Shown here: positions 6,806-13,155 of the stretch, in pieces
Layout: each line of letters starts with the position of its first letter
Position numbering within the stretch: the first letter of the stretch is position 1
From: a virus
Virus record (IMG/VR): IMGVR_UViG_3300009181_000297
Location: 1-26,097 of that record
Length of the DNA: 26,097 bases
Direction: 5' to 3' (one strand)
The notes under the pieces: generated by a model
Database searches by the model: none
What the model was told of the DNA's origin: nothing
What the model saw: only the letters and a program-made list of their open reading frames with translations
Program-made: the position numbers and the translations under genes

Positions 6806-6811
6806 ACTAGT

Positions 6812-7534
6812 ATGAGTTACGATCTTATAATACCCGATATTCATGAAAAAATAGACATCGCTGACAAGATTCTTAAACAGTATCCCGATGCCCGTCATAA
6901 TATCTGGCTAGGAGATTACTGGGACAGTTTTGAGTTCGCATTCTCGCCCAATCACTGGTATCGTGCGGCGCTGTGGCTGAATCACCTTAGCACTGACCCC
7001 AGAAATATTCTGTTGGCTGGCAATCATGACATCCAATATTTTGGTCACGGTGCTGAACAACATATGTGCAGTGGCTACAACAATGCCAAGCATCAGATGA
7101 TATCCGAGCAGATGCCCACCAACTGGATCACCCAGCGCACCAAATGGTTACATACCATACAGCACGCTGATCAGCTCACCGTGATCAGCCACGCTGGCCT
7201 CAACCCCAGCCATGTCAGCTGGGGAGCTGACCTCAGTGAACCATACTTTACTCGGCTGAATCAGCGCACTGCTGACAACTATGCCGCAGGAATTTATGAT
7301 CCTATCCTGCAAGCTGGCCAGTCTCGTGGCGGCCGTGGTATTGGTGGTATCACCTGGCAGGACTGGCGCACAGAGTATCGTTCGCTGCCCGGAGTGCGTC
7401 AGATTGTGGGTCATTCATCCGACCACGCACCTCGGTGGAATGGCGCTGACCTGTGTCTGGACACTAATCTCAGGGATGTTGCCCTGATGGATACAGTCAC
7501 TGGCGAACTCACTATTAAACCAATTGACTGGTGA
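6812..7534 (+). CDS. calcineurin-like metallophosphatase
   Basis: 240 residues. Binuclear-metal phosphoesterase motifs are present in order: PDIHEK (D and H near residue 9), LGDYWDSF, LAGNHDIQ, ISHAGLNP and GHS near the C-terminus. SHAGL is usual in the PPP-type phosphoprotein or diadenosine-tetraphosphate phosphatases, so the substrate may be a phosphoprotein or a nucleotide. GDYWD replaces the usual GDxxDRG. The ATG at 6812 is chosen because it sits 6 bp after TATAAT; an in-frame ATG six codons earlier would lie before the promoter. It is unrelated in detail to the LpxH-like enzyme at 2251. It heads an operon with four small paralogous genes. Confidence 0.85.
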   Translation: MSYDLIIPDIHEKIDIADKILKQYPDARHNIWLGDYWDSFEFAFSPNHWYRAALWLNHLSTDPRNILLAGNHDIQYFGHGAEQHMCSGYNNAKHQMISEQMPTNWITQRTKWLHTIQHADQLTVISHAGLNPSHVSWGADLSEPYFTRLNQRTADNYAAGIYDPILQAGQSRGGRGIGGITWQDWRTEYRSLPGVRQIVGHSSDHAPRWNGADLCLDTNLRDVALMDTVTGELTIKPIDW

Positions 7535-7540
7535 TAGTAT

Positions 7541-7780
7541 ATGCCCACTCGCATAAAGGTTCCACTGAGTAACACGTCAGTGTTTATGCTGACCCGTCGC
7601 GGGCCAGTGAGTTGGCGCAGATTATTGCGGCCAGAAGTCTCCGCCTGGATGACCCTGCTGACCGTGAACCATCGGTGGCAGCAATATCACAGCAACAAAA
7701 CCAGTATGGTGGATTTTGCAGTATTCACTTTCGAGAAATCAGATGATGCAATGATGTTTATACTGAGGTGGTCGAAATGA
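7541..7780 (+). CDS. small protein of a tandem family ending in FILRW (copy 1)
   Basis: 79 residues, 6 bp after the phosphatase stop. The N-terminal half is basic and variable; the C-terminus VDFAVFTFEKSDDAMMFILRWSK carries the shared signature: an aromatic strand, a short acidic helix and F-x-L-R-W. Three further copies follow, each start overlapping the previous stop. The signature resembles small proteins of T4-like phages with no known function. Possibly a small host-takeover or adaptor family; that is inference. Confidence 0.75.
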   Translation: MPTRIKVPLSNTSVFMLTRRGPVSWRRLLRPEVSAWMTLLTVNHRWQQYHSNKTSMVDFAVFTFEKSDDAMMFILRWSK

Positions 7781-7983
7781 CCATCGTCAAAATACCGCAT
7801 GGTCAGCACAATCTAAATAAAGCTCAGGAATGGTGCTTAGAAACACTGGGTCCCAGAACGTCAAACTCCCAACCGCCAGAATCTGGGATCTGGCGTAGAT
7901 ATCTGAGCTTACGTGGATCTGTGTGGGTGTATTCCTTTGTGAATCCAGATCACGCCGTACTGTTTATACTAAGGTGGGGGTAA
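7777..7983 (+). CDS. small protein of a tandem family ending in FILRW (copy 2)
   Basis: 68 residues (MTIVKIPHGQ start), ATGA overlap with copy 1. The C-terminus VWVYSFVNPDHAVLFILRWG aligns with copy 1 by the aromatic strand and the final FILRW. The N-terminal 45 residues are not obviously alike, as expected for a family that diverged under selection except at its end. Confidence 0.75.
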   Translation: MTIVKIPHGQHNLNKAQEWCLETLGPRTSNSQPPESGIWRRYLSLRGSVWVYSFVNPDHAVLFILRWG

Positions 7984-8192
7984 TGACACTGGTCCAAATC
8001 GATATCGCGGCTACTAACTCTCTGACTCACTGTTTTCGCTATCGCGACGAGGATTCCCTGGAACGGACATTAGCAGTACAGGACTGGGTCCGTGCTAATA
8101 GGTTGGTCGCACTGCGAGATTACCATAATGACGGCGTTCACTGGATCATTTCTGACCAGTGGGCATTGATTTTCTCACTGAGATGGCTATGA
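7983..8192 (+). CDS. small protein of a tandem family ending in FSLRW (copy 3)
   Basis: 69 residues (MTLVQIDIAAT start), sharing one base with the stop of copy 2 (TAATG). It ends VHWIISDQWALIFSLRWL and is clearly the closest relative of copy 4, with which it shares HWIISDQW exactly. Around the middle both have an acidic or polar helix followed by NDG(V/Y)HW. Confidence 0.75.
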   Translation: MTLVQIDIAATNSLTHCFRYRDEDSLERTLAVQDWVRANRLVALRDYHNDGVHWIISDQWALIFSLRWL

Positions 8193-8392
8193 CGCTGAAT
8201 AAAATTACCCTGCCCCAAATAGGTAACCCTCGCACACATTGGTTTTCCCACCAGGGTGAACCCATTGCCCGGTTGCTGGAAATCCAGCAATGGATTGCTG
8301 ATAATATTCCTCCACAAGAACACTGGAATGATGGATACCACTGGATCATTTCTGATCAGTGGTCGATAGTGTTCGCCCTGAAATGGCTATGA
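8189..8392 (+). CDS. small protein of a tandem family ending in FALKW (copy 4)
   Basis: 67 residues from the ATG at 8189, which overlaps the TGA of copy 3; an in-frame ATG at 8183 is an alternative. It ends YHWIISDQWSIVFALKWL. The DNA for HWIISDQW is almost identical to copy 3, indicating a recent duplication or gene conversion. Last gene of the phosphatase operon. Confidence 0.75.
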   Translation: MTLNKITLPQIGNPRTHWFSHQGEPIARLLEIQQWIADNIPPQEHWNDGYHWIISDQWSIVFALKWL

Positions 8393-8414
8393 ATCACCAA
8401 TGATTACCTGGTGG

Positions 8415-8443
8415 TTGACATCTCAGGGCTCAGATGTTAGACT
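8415..8443 (+). promoter_or_regulatory. sigma70-like promoter giving a leaderless transcript
   Basis: TTGACA at 8415-8420 and TAGACT at 8438-8443, 17-bp spacer. The ATG at 8450 is 6 bp after the -10 box. Confidence 0.75.
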
Positions 8444-8449
8444 GATTAT

Positions 8450-8794
8450 ATGATCGATAAGACATCCATGTTTCCCAACGAGCGGCTCAGATGCGAAGTT
8501 GCTGATATAGATCAAATGTTGGCTTCTGACGCACCTGACCTTTTCCAATCAATAATTTGCGCCAATGCCGCACAAACATCGACGCAGTGTAATTCTGCAA
8601 TTGGTATTGCAGTGTCTTTGATCGACGGCATGATCGCCACATCACGAGTGCTTTTCATGATGGACCTGTCGTCCCCTGAAATACAGGAGGCACTGAAAGA
8701 TTTGAGTCACGTCCATGAACTGCGTATGTTGCTGACTTCAGAAGCTGCTGCTCCGCAGGGAAGGATACATTCCGCAATGAACAGCGGTGATTGA
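8450..8794 (+). CDS. hypothetical protein
   Basis: 114 residues, predicted mostly helical (DIDQMLASDAPDLFQSII, then SSPEIQEALKDLSHVHELRMLL). There is a moderately hydrophobic centre (AIGIAVSLIDGMIATSRVLFMMDL) that could be a buried helix. It has its own leaderless promoter, and no Shine-Dalgarno is present. The TGA stop lies within the -35 box of the next promoter. No family recognised. Confidence 0.7.
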   Translation: MIDKTSMFPNERLRCEVADIDQMLASDAPDLFQSIICANAAQTSTQCNSAIGIAVSLIDGMIATSRVLFMMDLSSPEIQEALKDLSHVHELRMLLTSEAAAPQGRIHSAMNSGD

Positions 8795-8819
8795 CATACG
8801 TGACATGGTTTGCTATACT
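8791..8819 (+). promoter_or_regulatory. sigma70-like promoter giving a leaderless transcript
   Basis: TTGACA at 8791-8796 and TATACT at 8814-8819, 17-bp spacer with TTTGC before the -10. The ATG at 8826 is 6 bp downstream. The -35 overlaps the stop codon of the previous gene, as at 4584. Confidence 0.85.
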
Positions 8820-8825
8820 TTGTTT

Positions 8826-9146
8826 ATGGACGCCAACCCCAGATTGAAACATCGCACCTTGCAACTGGATATCACAGATTGCAGCCTAGACACTGCCATA
8901 CGAGAACTGCTGGCTGTGAAAAAAAGTCTACATGGCTTGCATGTGAACACTGCTGAAACCTCTGTCAGCATAGACGAACATTTTGAGCCATGCCAGCCCG
9001 TGCCCAGCCTGCGAATCAATTTGGAATACACATCAGCAATGACTGCCGAGGAACTGGCTGCTGAGCAGGATGTTGCGGATAAGCAAAGGGCATATCGGCT
9101 GGCTGACTATCAGCGGCTACATAAAGAATTCGGAGAAAACTCATGA
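8826..9146 (+). CDS. hypothetical protein upstream of polynucleotide kinase
   Basis: 106 residues from the leaderless ATG at 8826. The N-terminal half alternates short beta and helical stretches (RTLQLDITDCSLDTAIRELLAVKKSLHGLHV). The C-terminal third is a charged helix (TAEELAAEQDVADKQRAYRLADYQRLHKEF), possibly a coiled coil. The stop overlaps the pnk start by 4 bp (ATGA), so the two are probably translationally coupled. Function unknown; a partner of the RNA-repair kinase is possible but unsupported. Confidence 0.72.
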   Translation: MDANPRLKHRTLQLDITDCSLDTAIRELLAVKKSLHGLHVNTAETSVSIDEHFEPCQPVPSLRINLEYTSAMTAEELAAEQDVADKQRAYRLADYQRLHKEFGENS

Positions 9147-10060
9147 CGGCATATATCACAATCGGCCTGCCTGCCAGTGGCAAGAGCACCTGGGCTCGTG
9201 AGCATCAGGGGAACAATCTCACCACAGTGATAGTCAACAACGACAGTATTCGCAATGAGATCTATGATGGCCTGGGTCACCGTAACTGGAGTGGTGCCAT
9301 CGAGAACCAGACTCGCGTCCAGCGAGCAGTTCAGATCACTAATGCCGCGGCATCAGGTGTGGATGTGATTGTGGACAACACTCACATGAACCCTGGCACG
9401 TTTGCTAAAACCAAAGAATTATGTGAGGGGCTGGGATACTCTGTGGAAGTCATGGACTTTCGTCACGTCAGCGTGGCCGAATGTATTGCCCGTGATGCGG
9501 TTCGCACTGGTACTGATCAGGTGGGTGAGGCTGTGATTCAGAAAATGTATAAGCAGTTTGGTCGGTTACGTGATACCACGCCCATGCCACGCTGGCATAA
9601 AGATGTCATGCTGCCCACGGCCGTCATCGTGGATATTGATGGCACACTGGCTGAGATGACTGACCGCGGACCCTATGACGAGCATCTGGTGTACAATGAT
9701 ATCCCCCGTGATCATGTGCTGAGAACCGTGCGAGCAATGCAACGGCAGGGTGTCAAGGTGTTGATCATGAGTGGACGCGGCGAACGAGCTCGTGTTGAAA
9801 CGCATCGTTGGTTGCAGGAGAAATGTGGATTCCAGAGTGGCGGATCAGTCCAGCTGGAAGGGTATGAGCTGTGGATGCGAGCGGCCGATGACCGTCGTCG
9901 TGACAGCATCGTGAAGCGGGAATTGTACGAGGCTCATGTGCTGGGTCAGTACAGTGTGCTGGCAGTGTTTGATGACCGTGCCAGTGTGATCAGGGAATGC
10001 TGGAGCGATCTAGGACTACCAGTGTTTCGTTGCGGCGTCATTGACCACGATAATTTTTAA
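9143..10060 (+). CDS. pseT: bifunctional polynucleotide 5'-kinase / 3'-phosphatase (T4 PseT type)
   Basis: 305 residues, compared with 301 for T4 Pnkp. The enzyme phosphorylates 5'-OH ends and removes 3' or 2',3'-cyclic phosphates so that RNA ligase can reseal cut tRNA. The N-terminal kinase domain has the P-loop GLPASGKST (8-16), plus DNTHMNPGTFAKT, equivalent to the T4 phosphoacceptor region. The C-terminal HAD phosphatase domain has IVDIDGTLAEM (D164, D166), a Ser/Thr motif in VLIMSGRGE, and VFDDRASVI near the end. Both active sites look intact. Together with Rnl1 at 21367 and the cREC protein at 212 it forms an RNA-repair set. In T4, Pnkp and Rnl1 repair tRNA cut by the PrrC anticodon nuclease. 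Confidence 0.95.
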   Translation: MTAYITIGLPASGKSTWAREHQGNNLTTVIVNNDSIRNEIYDGLGHRNWSGAIENQTRVQRAVQITNAAASGVDVIVDNTHMNPGTFAKTKELCEGLGYSVEVMDFRHVSVAECIARDAVRTGTDQVGEAVIQKMYKQFGRLRDTTPMPRWHKDVMLPTAVIVDIDGTLAEMTDRGPYDEHLVYNDIPRDHVLRTVRAMQRQGVKVLIMSGRGERARVETHRWLQEKCGFQSGGSVQLEGYELWMRAADDRRRDSIVKRELYEAHVLGQYSVLAVFDDRASVIRECWSDLGLPVFRCGVIDHDNF

Positions 10061-10090
10061 GACAGGTGATTCATCGTCACTTGTGCAATT

Positions 10091-10109
10091 GACATCAGTA
10101 TCTGATGTC
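10091..10109 (+). promoter_or_regulatory. hairpin next to the methyltransferase ribosome binding site
   Basis: GACATCAG (10091-10098) and CTGATGTC (10102-10109) form a perfect 8-bp stem with a TAT loop. It ends 6 bp before AGGAG (10115-10119), which precedes the ATG at 10124. TTGACA (10089-10094) overlaps the stem and could be a -35, with TACTAG as a poor -10. It could be an RNA operator, a protein-binding site or a weak promoter. Confidence 0.4.
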
Positions 10110-10123
10110 TTACTAGGAGAAAA

Positions 10124-10714
10124 ATGCCCAACTTTACCCAAGACTGGTTCAGCCACAACATACCGAATTTTCAAGGAGTAATGCAGTTCACAGGACCGGT
10201 CAACAGCATACTGGAGATTGGCAGCTTTGAAGGTCGCAGTACCTGCTGGATGCTGGACAACCTGCTGACTGATACTGGCACCATTACCTGTATTGATCCG
10301 TTTGTTCGCAGTCCACTGAGTGCGTTTAACTTTGATATTAACACCGAAGATCGCACGCTGGAGAATGTGTTTCTCAGCAATACTTCCGAGGTGTGCAAGC
10401 CAGGACAGACGATCAATTTGATGCCAGATCTCAGCTTCAATGCGTTGGCTGAGCTGATTGTGCAGAAACAGCAGTATGATTTCATCTACGTGGACGGTAG
10501 TCACACTGCTGAAGAAAGTCTAGCAGACGTCATCATGGCATTTGGCTTACTACGCAGTGGTGGAGTCATGATCATGGACGATTACCTGTGGGATCATGCG
10601 CCGCATCACTTGGATCGACCCAAGATGAGCATTGATAGTTTCATCAACATGTTTATTAGAAAAATCGACATCCTGGCCATCAACTACCAAGTGATCATCC
10701 GGAAAAAAGGTTAG
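10124..10714 (+). CDS. class I SAM-dependent methyltransferase (Methyltransf_24 type)
   Basis: 196 residues. Motif I is ILEIGSFEGRST (29-40), the acidic ribose-binding residue is in TCIDPF (D58), and YDFIYVDGSHTAEES (118-132) plus a GGVMIMDDYLW strand match the Methyltransf_24 subfamily. Members act on varied small molecules, sugars and nucleotides, so the substrate is unknown. Unlike many neighbours it has a proper Shine-Dalgarno, AGGAG 4 bp before the ATG, preceded by a hairpin. It is followed by a strong terminator. Confidence 0.85.
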   Translation: MPNFTQDWFSHNIPNFQGVMQFTGPVNSILEIGSFEGRSTCWMLDNLLTDTGTITCIDPFVRSPLSAFNFDINTEDRTLENVFLSNTSEVCKPGQTINLMPDLSFNALAELIVQKQQYDFIYVDGSHTAEESLADVIMAFGLLRSGGVMIMDDYLWDHAPHHLDRPKMSIDSFINMFIRKIDILAINYQVIIRKKG

Positions 10715-10740
10715 CCTGGAAATTAAATTATTAGCGAGAA

Positions 10741-10774
10741 TGATGAAAATGGGCCTTCGGGCCCATTTTCATCA
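10741..10774 (+). terminator. perfect 15-bp terminator hairpin with TTCG loop
   Basis: TGATGAAAATGGGCC pairs without mismatch to GGCCCATTTTCATCA around a TTCG tetraloop, one of the most stable RNA loops. The A-rich and T-rich flanks make it usable in both directions. It closes the transcription unit of the pnk/methyltransferase block. Confidence 0.85.
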
Positions 10775-10824
10775 GCATGTGTTTCACACTGGTTTCTGCT
10801 GAATATGCCTAGGCCAGATTTTTC

Positions 10825-10853
10825 TTGACTGTGTGTTGTCAGTTTGCTAGACT
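10825..10853 (+). promoter_or_regulatory. sigma70-like promoter
   Basis: TTGACT at 10825-10830 and TAGACT at 10848-10853, 17-bp spacer with TTTGC before the -10. The codon at the predicted leaderless position (10860) is ATA, in frame with the ATG at 10872, so either the mRNA has a 12-nt leader or ATA was the original start. Confidence 0.75.
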
Positions 10854-10871
10854 TAATATATAAACGCTATT

Positions 10872-11126
10872 ATGTCACCACAACAATCAGAGCATCAGGC
10901 GTCACAACCAGTACGGGTGGACTGTATGACCTGTGAGTATAGGGTGCCGTCGAGGTACAATCGCCATCCCATGGAATTTGATAAATGCGCCAAGTGGTAT
11001 CAGCTTCATGGTGAACACCATTATTGTCTGATACTAAACCGTAAGAGGAATTGTGATCTGCATACTCTAGCTCTGCCCAAGCTCCCACTGATGCAGCGTA
11101 TATGGCGGTGGCTATGCCCAAAATAA
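10872..11126 (+). CDS. small cysteine-rich, probably zinc-binding protein
   Basis: 84 residues with C18-x2-C21 (DCMTCEYR), C39, C52 and C61, plus several His residues; this suggests one bound zinc. The C-terminus is basic and aromatic (MQRIWRWLCPK). There is no Shine-Dalgarno before the ATG, and the predicted leader is only 12 nt. It overlaps the start of the following zincin-like gene. No family recognised. Confidence 0.7.
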   Translation: MSPQQSEHQASQPVRVDCMTCEYRVPSRYNRHPMEFDKCAKWYQLHGEHHYCLILNRKRNCDLHTLALPKLPLMQRIWRWLCPK

Positions 11127-11473
11127 CCGAGCAGCAGAAACTCATCGAAATTGCAGCCTTTGTGCGACATCAGGGGCTGAGTCTCAGGATCCGTCAACAG
11201 CCAGCTCGTAAAGAACGTGCCAACGGATGGTATCTTAGTGGCCGTATCCAGATCTATACTCAGGATCGTAACGCCCAAGCCAGCGTGATTTCGGCATTGA
11301 TCCTGCATGAATACGGACACTGTGTGGCCACTCGTACCCTGGGCGTGAATCACACTGAGGCCACGGCCTGGGATTTCGCTGCCACCGCAGTGCCAGTAAA
11401 GTGGCGTCCCAGCGCATTCCGCCAAGTACGCAGGGAAAGTCTAGCTAGTTACCGCGAAGCAGGCATAAAATAA
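11102..11473 (+). CDS. small HEYGH zincin-like protein (possible metallopeptidase)
   Basis: 123 residues from the first ATG, or 119 from the in-frame ATG at 11114; neither has a good Shine-Dalgarno. The helix SALILHEYGHCVATRTLG contains H69-E-Y-G-H73, a HExxH zinc site, and E86 in NHTEATAWDFA is in position to be the third ligand, as in minimal gluzincin-like folds. The protein is too small for a full protease with a large specificity domain, so it may be an ImmA-like or SprT-like single domain. It overlaps the upstream cysteine-rich gene, suggesting joint expression. Substrate unknown. Confidence 0.72.
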   Translation: MAVAMPKITEQQKLIEIAAFVRHQGLSLRIRQQPARKERANGWYLSGRIQIYTQDRNAQASVISALILHEYGHCVATRTLGVNHTEATAWDFAATAVPVKWRPSAFRQVRRESLASYREAGIK

Positions 11474-11474
11474 C

Positions 11475-11876
11475 ATGATCGATTACCCCAATCTCTCACC
11501 TGAGCAAAAACAGCATCTGCTGAACTCCAGCAGGGAATTCTTGACCACGCTGGCCGAAATCAGCCCAGCGGAAACTGCCCATCAGGTGTGGGAGGCGCTG
11601 TCCGACACCATTCATCCAGATCTCAAGCTGGACCTGTTTATGCAGATGCTGACTGGCCATGGCGGTGGCAGCATCCTCATAATAAGCACTGGCAGTGCAT
11701 TCATCAATTGTATCAAGCTGATCAGAGCCTACAGTGGGTTAGGGCTCAAAGAAGCCAAAGACATCGCGGATCTGGCACGCGCTGGTGGCAATGCCGCCCG
11801 TTTCAAACTGTTGTCGGGACAAAGCCGCAATGAGTGTATCAGAGACTTTAGCGACATCGGCGCCCGGGTTCAGTAA
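11475..11876 (+). CDS. protein with a ribosomal L7/L12 C-terminal-like segment
   Basis: 133 residues. Residues about 65-110 include IKLIRAYSGLGLKEAKDIADLA, very close to the L7/L12 C-terminal signature (IKxVRxxTGLGLKEAKxLV), the face that contacts translation factors. The N-terminal 60 residues are helical and unrelated to the L7/L12 dimerisation domain. It starts 1 bp after the previous stop. Possible roles are mimicry of the ribosomal stalk or recruitment of a GTPase. L7/L12-like domains also occur in bacterial proteins of unknown function, so mimicry is inference. Confidence 0.72.
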   Translation: MIDYPNLSPEQKQHLLNSSREFLTTLAEISPAETAHQVWEALSDTIHPDLKLDLFMQMLTGHGGGSILIISTGSAFINCIKLIRAYSGLGLKEAKDIADLARAGGNAARFKLLSGQSRNECIRDFSDIGARVQ

Positions 11877-11885
11877 AATCTTTGG

Positions 11886-11914
11886 TTGACACTGATTTCA
11901 TCAGCTGCTATCAT
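11886..11914 (+). promoter_or_regulatory. sigma70-like promoter giving a leaderless GTG transcript
   Basis: TTGACA at 11886-11891 and TATCAT at 11909-11914, 17-bp spacer. A GTG codon (11921), in frame with the following gene, lies exactly 6 bp downstream. Confidence 0.75.
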
Positions 11915-11920
11915 GGTTAA

Positions 11921-12136
11921 GTGACGGTGAAAACGCTAAATACACATATGAAGCTGACTGAAATTACCAAAACCCATGATCAGTTGTTTGAAGCCATCAA
12001 CTCTGTTAACGATACTGGAATCAACACTGAAGTCTTAGTAGAGATAGCCAGGTCCCGGCGTGAAAATCATTGGATATCCGTGGACAGTGATGATTTGATC
12101 GCCCGGATCAGTGCTGGAACTGCGCCATGGCAATAA
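11921..12136 (+). CDS. small protein with two possible starts, upstream partner of the 12127 gene
   Basis: 71 residues from the GTG, or 62 from the ATG at 11948 (MKLTEITKTHDQLFEAINS). Both starts fit leaderless transcripts from different promoter types. The N-terminus after the ATG recalls the internal-protein signals seen at 1-159 and 1359-2246, but less strongly. The middle, TEVLVEIARSRRENHWISVDSDDLIARI, is helical. The end overlaps the next gene by 10 bp, an arrangement common for antitoxin-toxin pairs. I do not recognise a family. Confidence 0.65.
   Translation: MTVKTLNTHMKLTEITKTHDQLFEAINSVNDTGINTEVLVEIARSRRENHWISVDSDDLIARISAGTAPWQ
11935..11942 (+). promoter_or_regulatory. late-type promoter box GCTAAATA inside the 5' end of the gene
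   Basis: GCTAAATA, then CACAT, then ATG at 11948. The 5-bp spacing equals that of the late boxes at 165, 2252 and 3003. The gene would thus have an early start (GTG 11921) and a late start (ATG 11948). Confidence 0.5.
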
Positions 12137-12471
12137 ATGTTCAGTTGTGTAAATTGGCAATCGAGACTCTTAGTAAGCATCCTTGCAACACAGAATTACA
12201 AAAATTTCTCAAAGTGAAATCCGACGATCCCACTGCCCGGTATGGCGGATCTGACACGTCGTTCTCCTCGAGCTTCACCGAATATGTGCCCAAGCTGCGG
12301 CATGCCCATCTGATGTATAATTTAAGCATCTTTTATACCATCATGGGATCTCCGCCTAATTTAAAGATCTACGGGGTCTTCACACATGACGAGGCTGGTA
12401 TTGGCCAGCCAAGTAATGCCAAGAAACAAAAAAGTTTGGGGAAGACCTTTGGCAATCAGCAGTTCCCCTAG
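12127..12471 (+). CDS. hypothetical protein, possible RelE-like fold
   Basis: 114 residues. The C-terminal half (VPKLRHAHLMYNLSIFYTIMGSPPNLKIYGVFTHDEAG) has the strand order and basic/aromatic pattern seen in RelE/HigB-type mRNA interferases and related phage proteins (a YSIFYxI strand followed by a KIYGxxTH strand). Catalytic residues cannot be assigned with certainty, and the final segment GQPSNAKKQKSLGKTF is not typical of toxins. It overlaps the small upstream gene by 10 bp. A toxin-like pair or a nucleic-acid-binding protein are both possible. Confidence 0.65.
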   Translation: MAINVQLCKLAIETLSKHPCNTELQKFLKVKSDDPTARYGGSDTSFSSSFTEYVPKLRHAHLMYNLSIFYTIMGSPPNLKIYGVFTHDEAGIGQPSNAKKQKSLGKTFGNQQFP

Positions 12472-12736
12472 CAAAGTCAAGCACTGATTTCATTGAAATC
12501 TGTGGTTGACACTGATCTGCTGCCAGCTGGGCCATGTTCTTCTGCAGTTTGCCCACATCCACAGCATATTATCAGCCCTATAGCAGCTCAGGAAACGCTC
12601 AGGAACGCATTCACTGCTGGGTCGGGGTATCAGTATGCCAACCCAGTGCTGTCAGCGTGCGACAGAGCTGGTTTTCGCTAAGTTGTTGATTCCATTGATG
12701 TTGCTAAGTTGTTGATTCCATTGACTAATTATTTGG
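12472..12736 (+). other. 265-bp non-coding region with promoter remnant and direct repeats
   Basis: The region begins with a GATTTC-ATT-GAAATC hairpin (12487-12501) and TTGACA at 12506-12511 in the usual context (GTGGTTGACACTGAT), but no -10 box follows at 16-18 bp. The next 160 bp contain no convincing gene. It ends with two copies of a 22-bp repeat. I read it as a decayed promoter-gene cassette. Confidence 0.5.
12677..12724 (+). repeat. two direct copies of a 22-bp repeat
   Basis: The repeat begins GCTAAGTTGTTG at 12677 and again at 12703 (26-bp period, 4 bp TGTT between the units). The first 13 bases recur directly after the stop of the GIY-YIG gene at 13111-13123. Confidence 0.85.
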
Positions 12737-12765
12737 TTGACACTGACCACCCCAGTTGCTATACT
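12737..12765 (+). promoter_or_regulatory. sigma70-like promoter giving a leaderless GTG transcript
   Basis: TTGACA at 12737-12742 and TATACT at 12760-12765, 17-bp spacer with TTGC before the -10. The GTG at 12772 is 6 bp downstream. Confidence 0.82.
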
Positions 12766-12771
12766 GATTGA

Positions 12772-13110
12772 GTGACGGAAACAACGGAAACCACGCAGGT
12801 CAAACGACGCAAAAAACGCACCGACCGCAGTTATGTGGTGTATGAGCTGCGAGTGGGCAAGTTGGCCTACATAGGAATCACTGCCAAAACCCGTAGTACT
12901 CCACTGAAAAGTGTGTGGGACCGTTGGCAGAAGCATCAGAGCCGTTGCCGTAATGAGGAGAAGGCTTGGCCGTTGTATGCTGCCATGAGAAAACACGGTG
13001 CTGAAGCGTTTGACTACACTGTGGTGGAAGTGCTGCGAGGGCGGTTACCTGCTTATGCTCGCGAGCGTGAAATTATTCGTGAGCGTAAACCCCAGCTGAA
13101 CTTGGCTTGA
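12772..13110 (+). CDS. GIY-YIG nuclease-like protein
   Basis: 112 residues starting with GTG. After a basic N-terminus (VKRRKKRTDR), a GIY-YIG domain is visible: YVVYELRVGKLAYIGIT (21-37) carries the two strands, then R51-W52 in WDRWQKH provides the catalytic Arg region, PLYAAMRKHGAEAF is the typical middle, and AREREIIRERKPQLN carries the Glu and the closing Asn. It could be a homing-type or repair nuclease; no DNA-binding C-terminal domain is present. GTG is chosen because it is at the predicted transcript start, there is no in-frame ATG before the domain, and no Shine-Dalgarno is seen. It sits as a single-gene cassette between repeats. Confidence 0.83.
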   Translation: MTETTETTQVKRRKKRTDRSYVVYELRVGKLAYIGITAKTRSTPLKSVWDRWQKHQSRCRNEEKAWPLYAAMRKHGAEAFDYTVVEVLRGRLPAYAREREIIRERKPQLNLA

Positions 13111-13117
13111 GCTAAGT

Positions 13118-13133
13118 TGTTGAAAACAAAGGA
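13118..13133 (+). repeat. 16-bp repeat after the GIY-YIG gene (also at 15027-15042)
   Basis: TGTTGAAAACAAAGGA is identical at 13118-13133 and 15027-15042. The first copy is directly after the GIY-YIG stop; the second lies near the 3' end of the pentapeptide gene. They mark ends of adjacent cassettes. Confidence 0.75.
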
Positions 13134-13155
13134 AGTAAAAATTTTAGCAATTTGG

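Noticed and set aside
12506-12534. Complete promoter at the second GGTTGACACTGAT copy
   Set aside because: Only the -35 is present; at 16-18 bp there is GGGCCA or similar, with no -10.
12493-12681. Open frame of 62 codons starting with TTG
   Set aside because: It contains the promoter remnant, lacks a Shine-Dalgarno and a -10 box, and its composition is not protein-like. I treat it as a decayed cassette.
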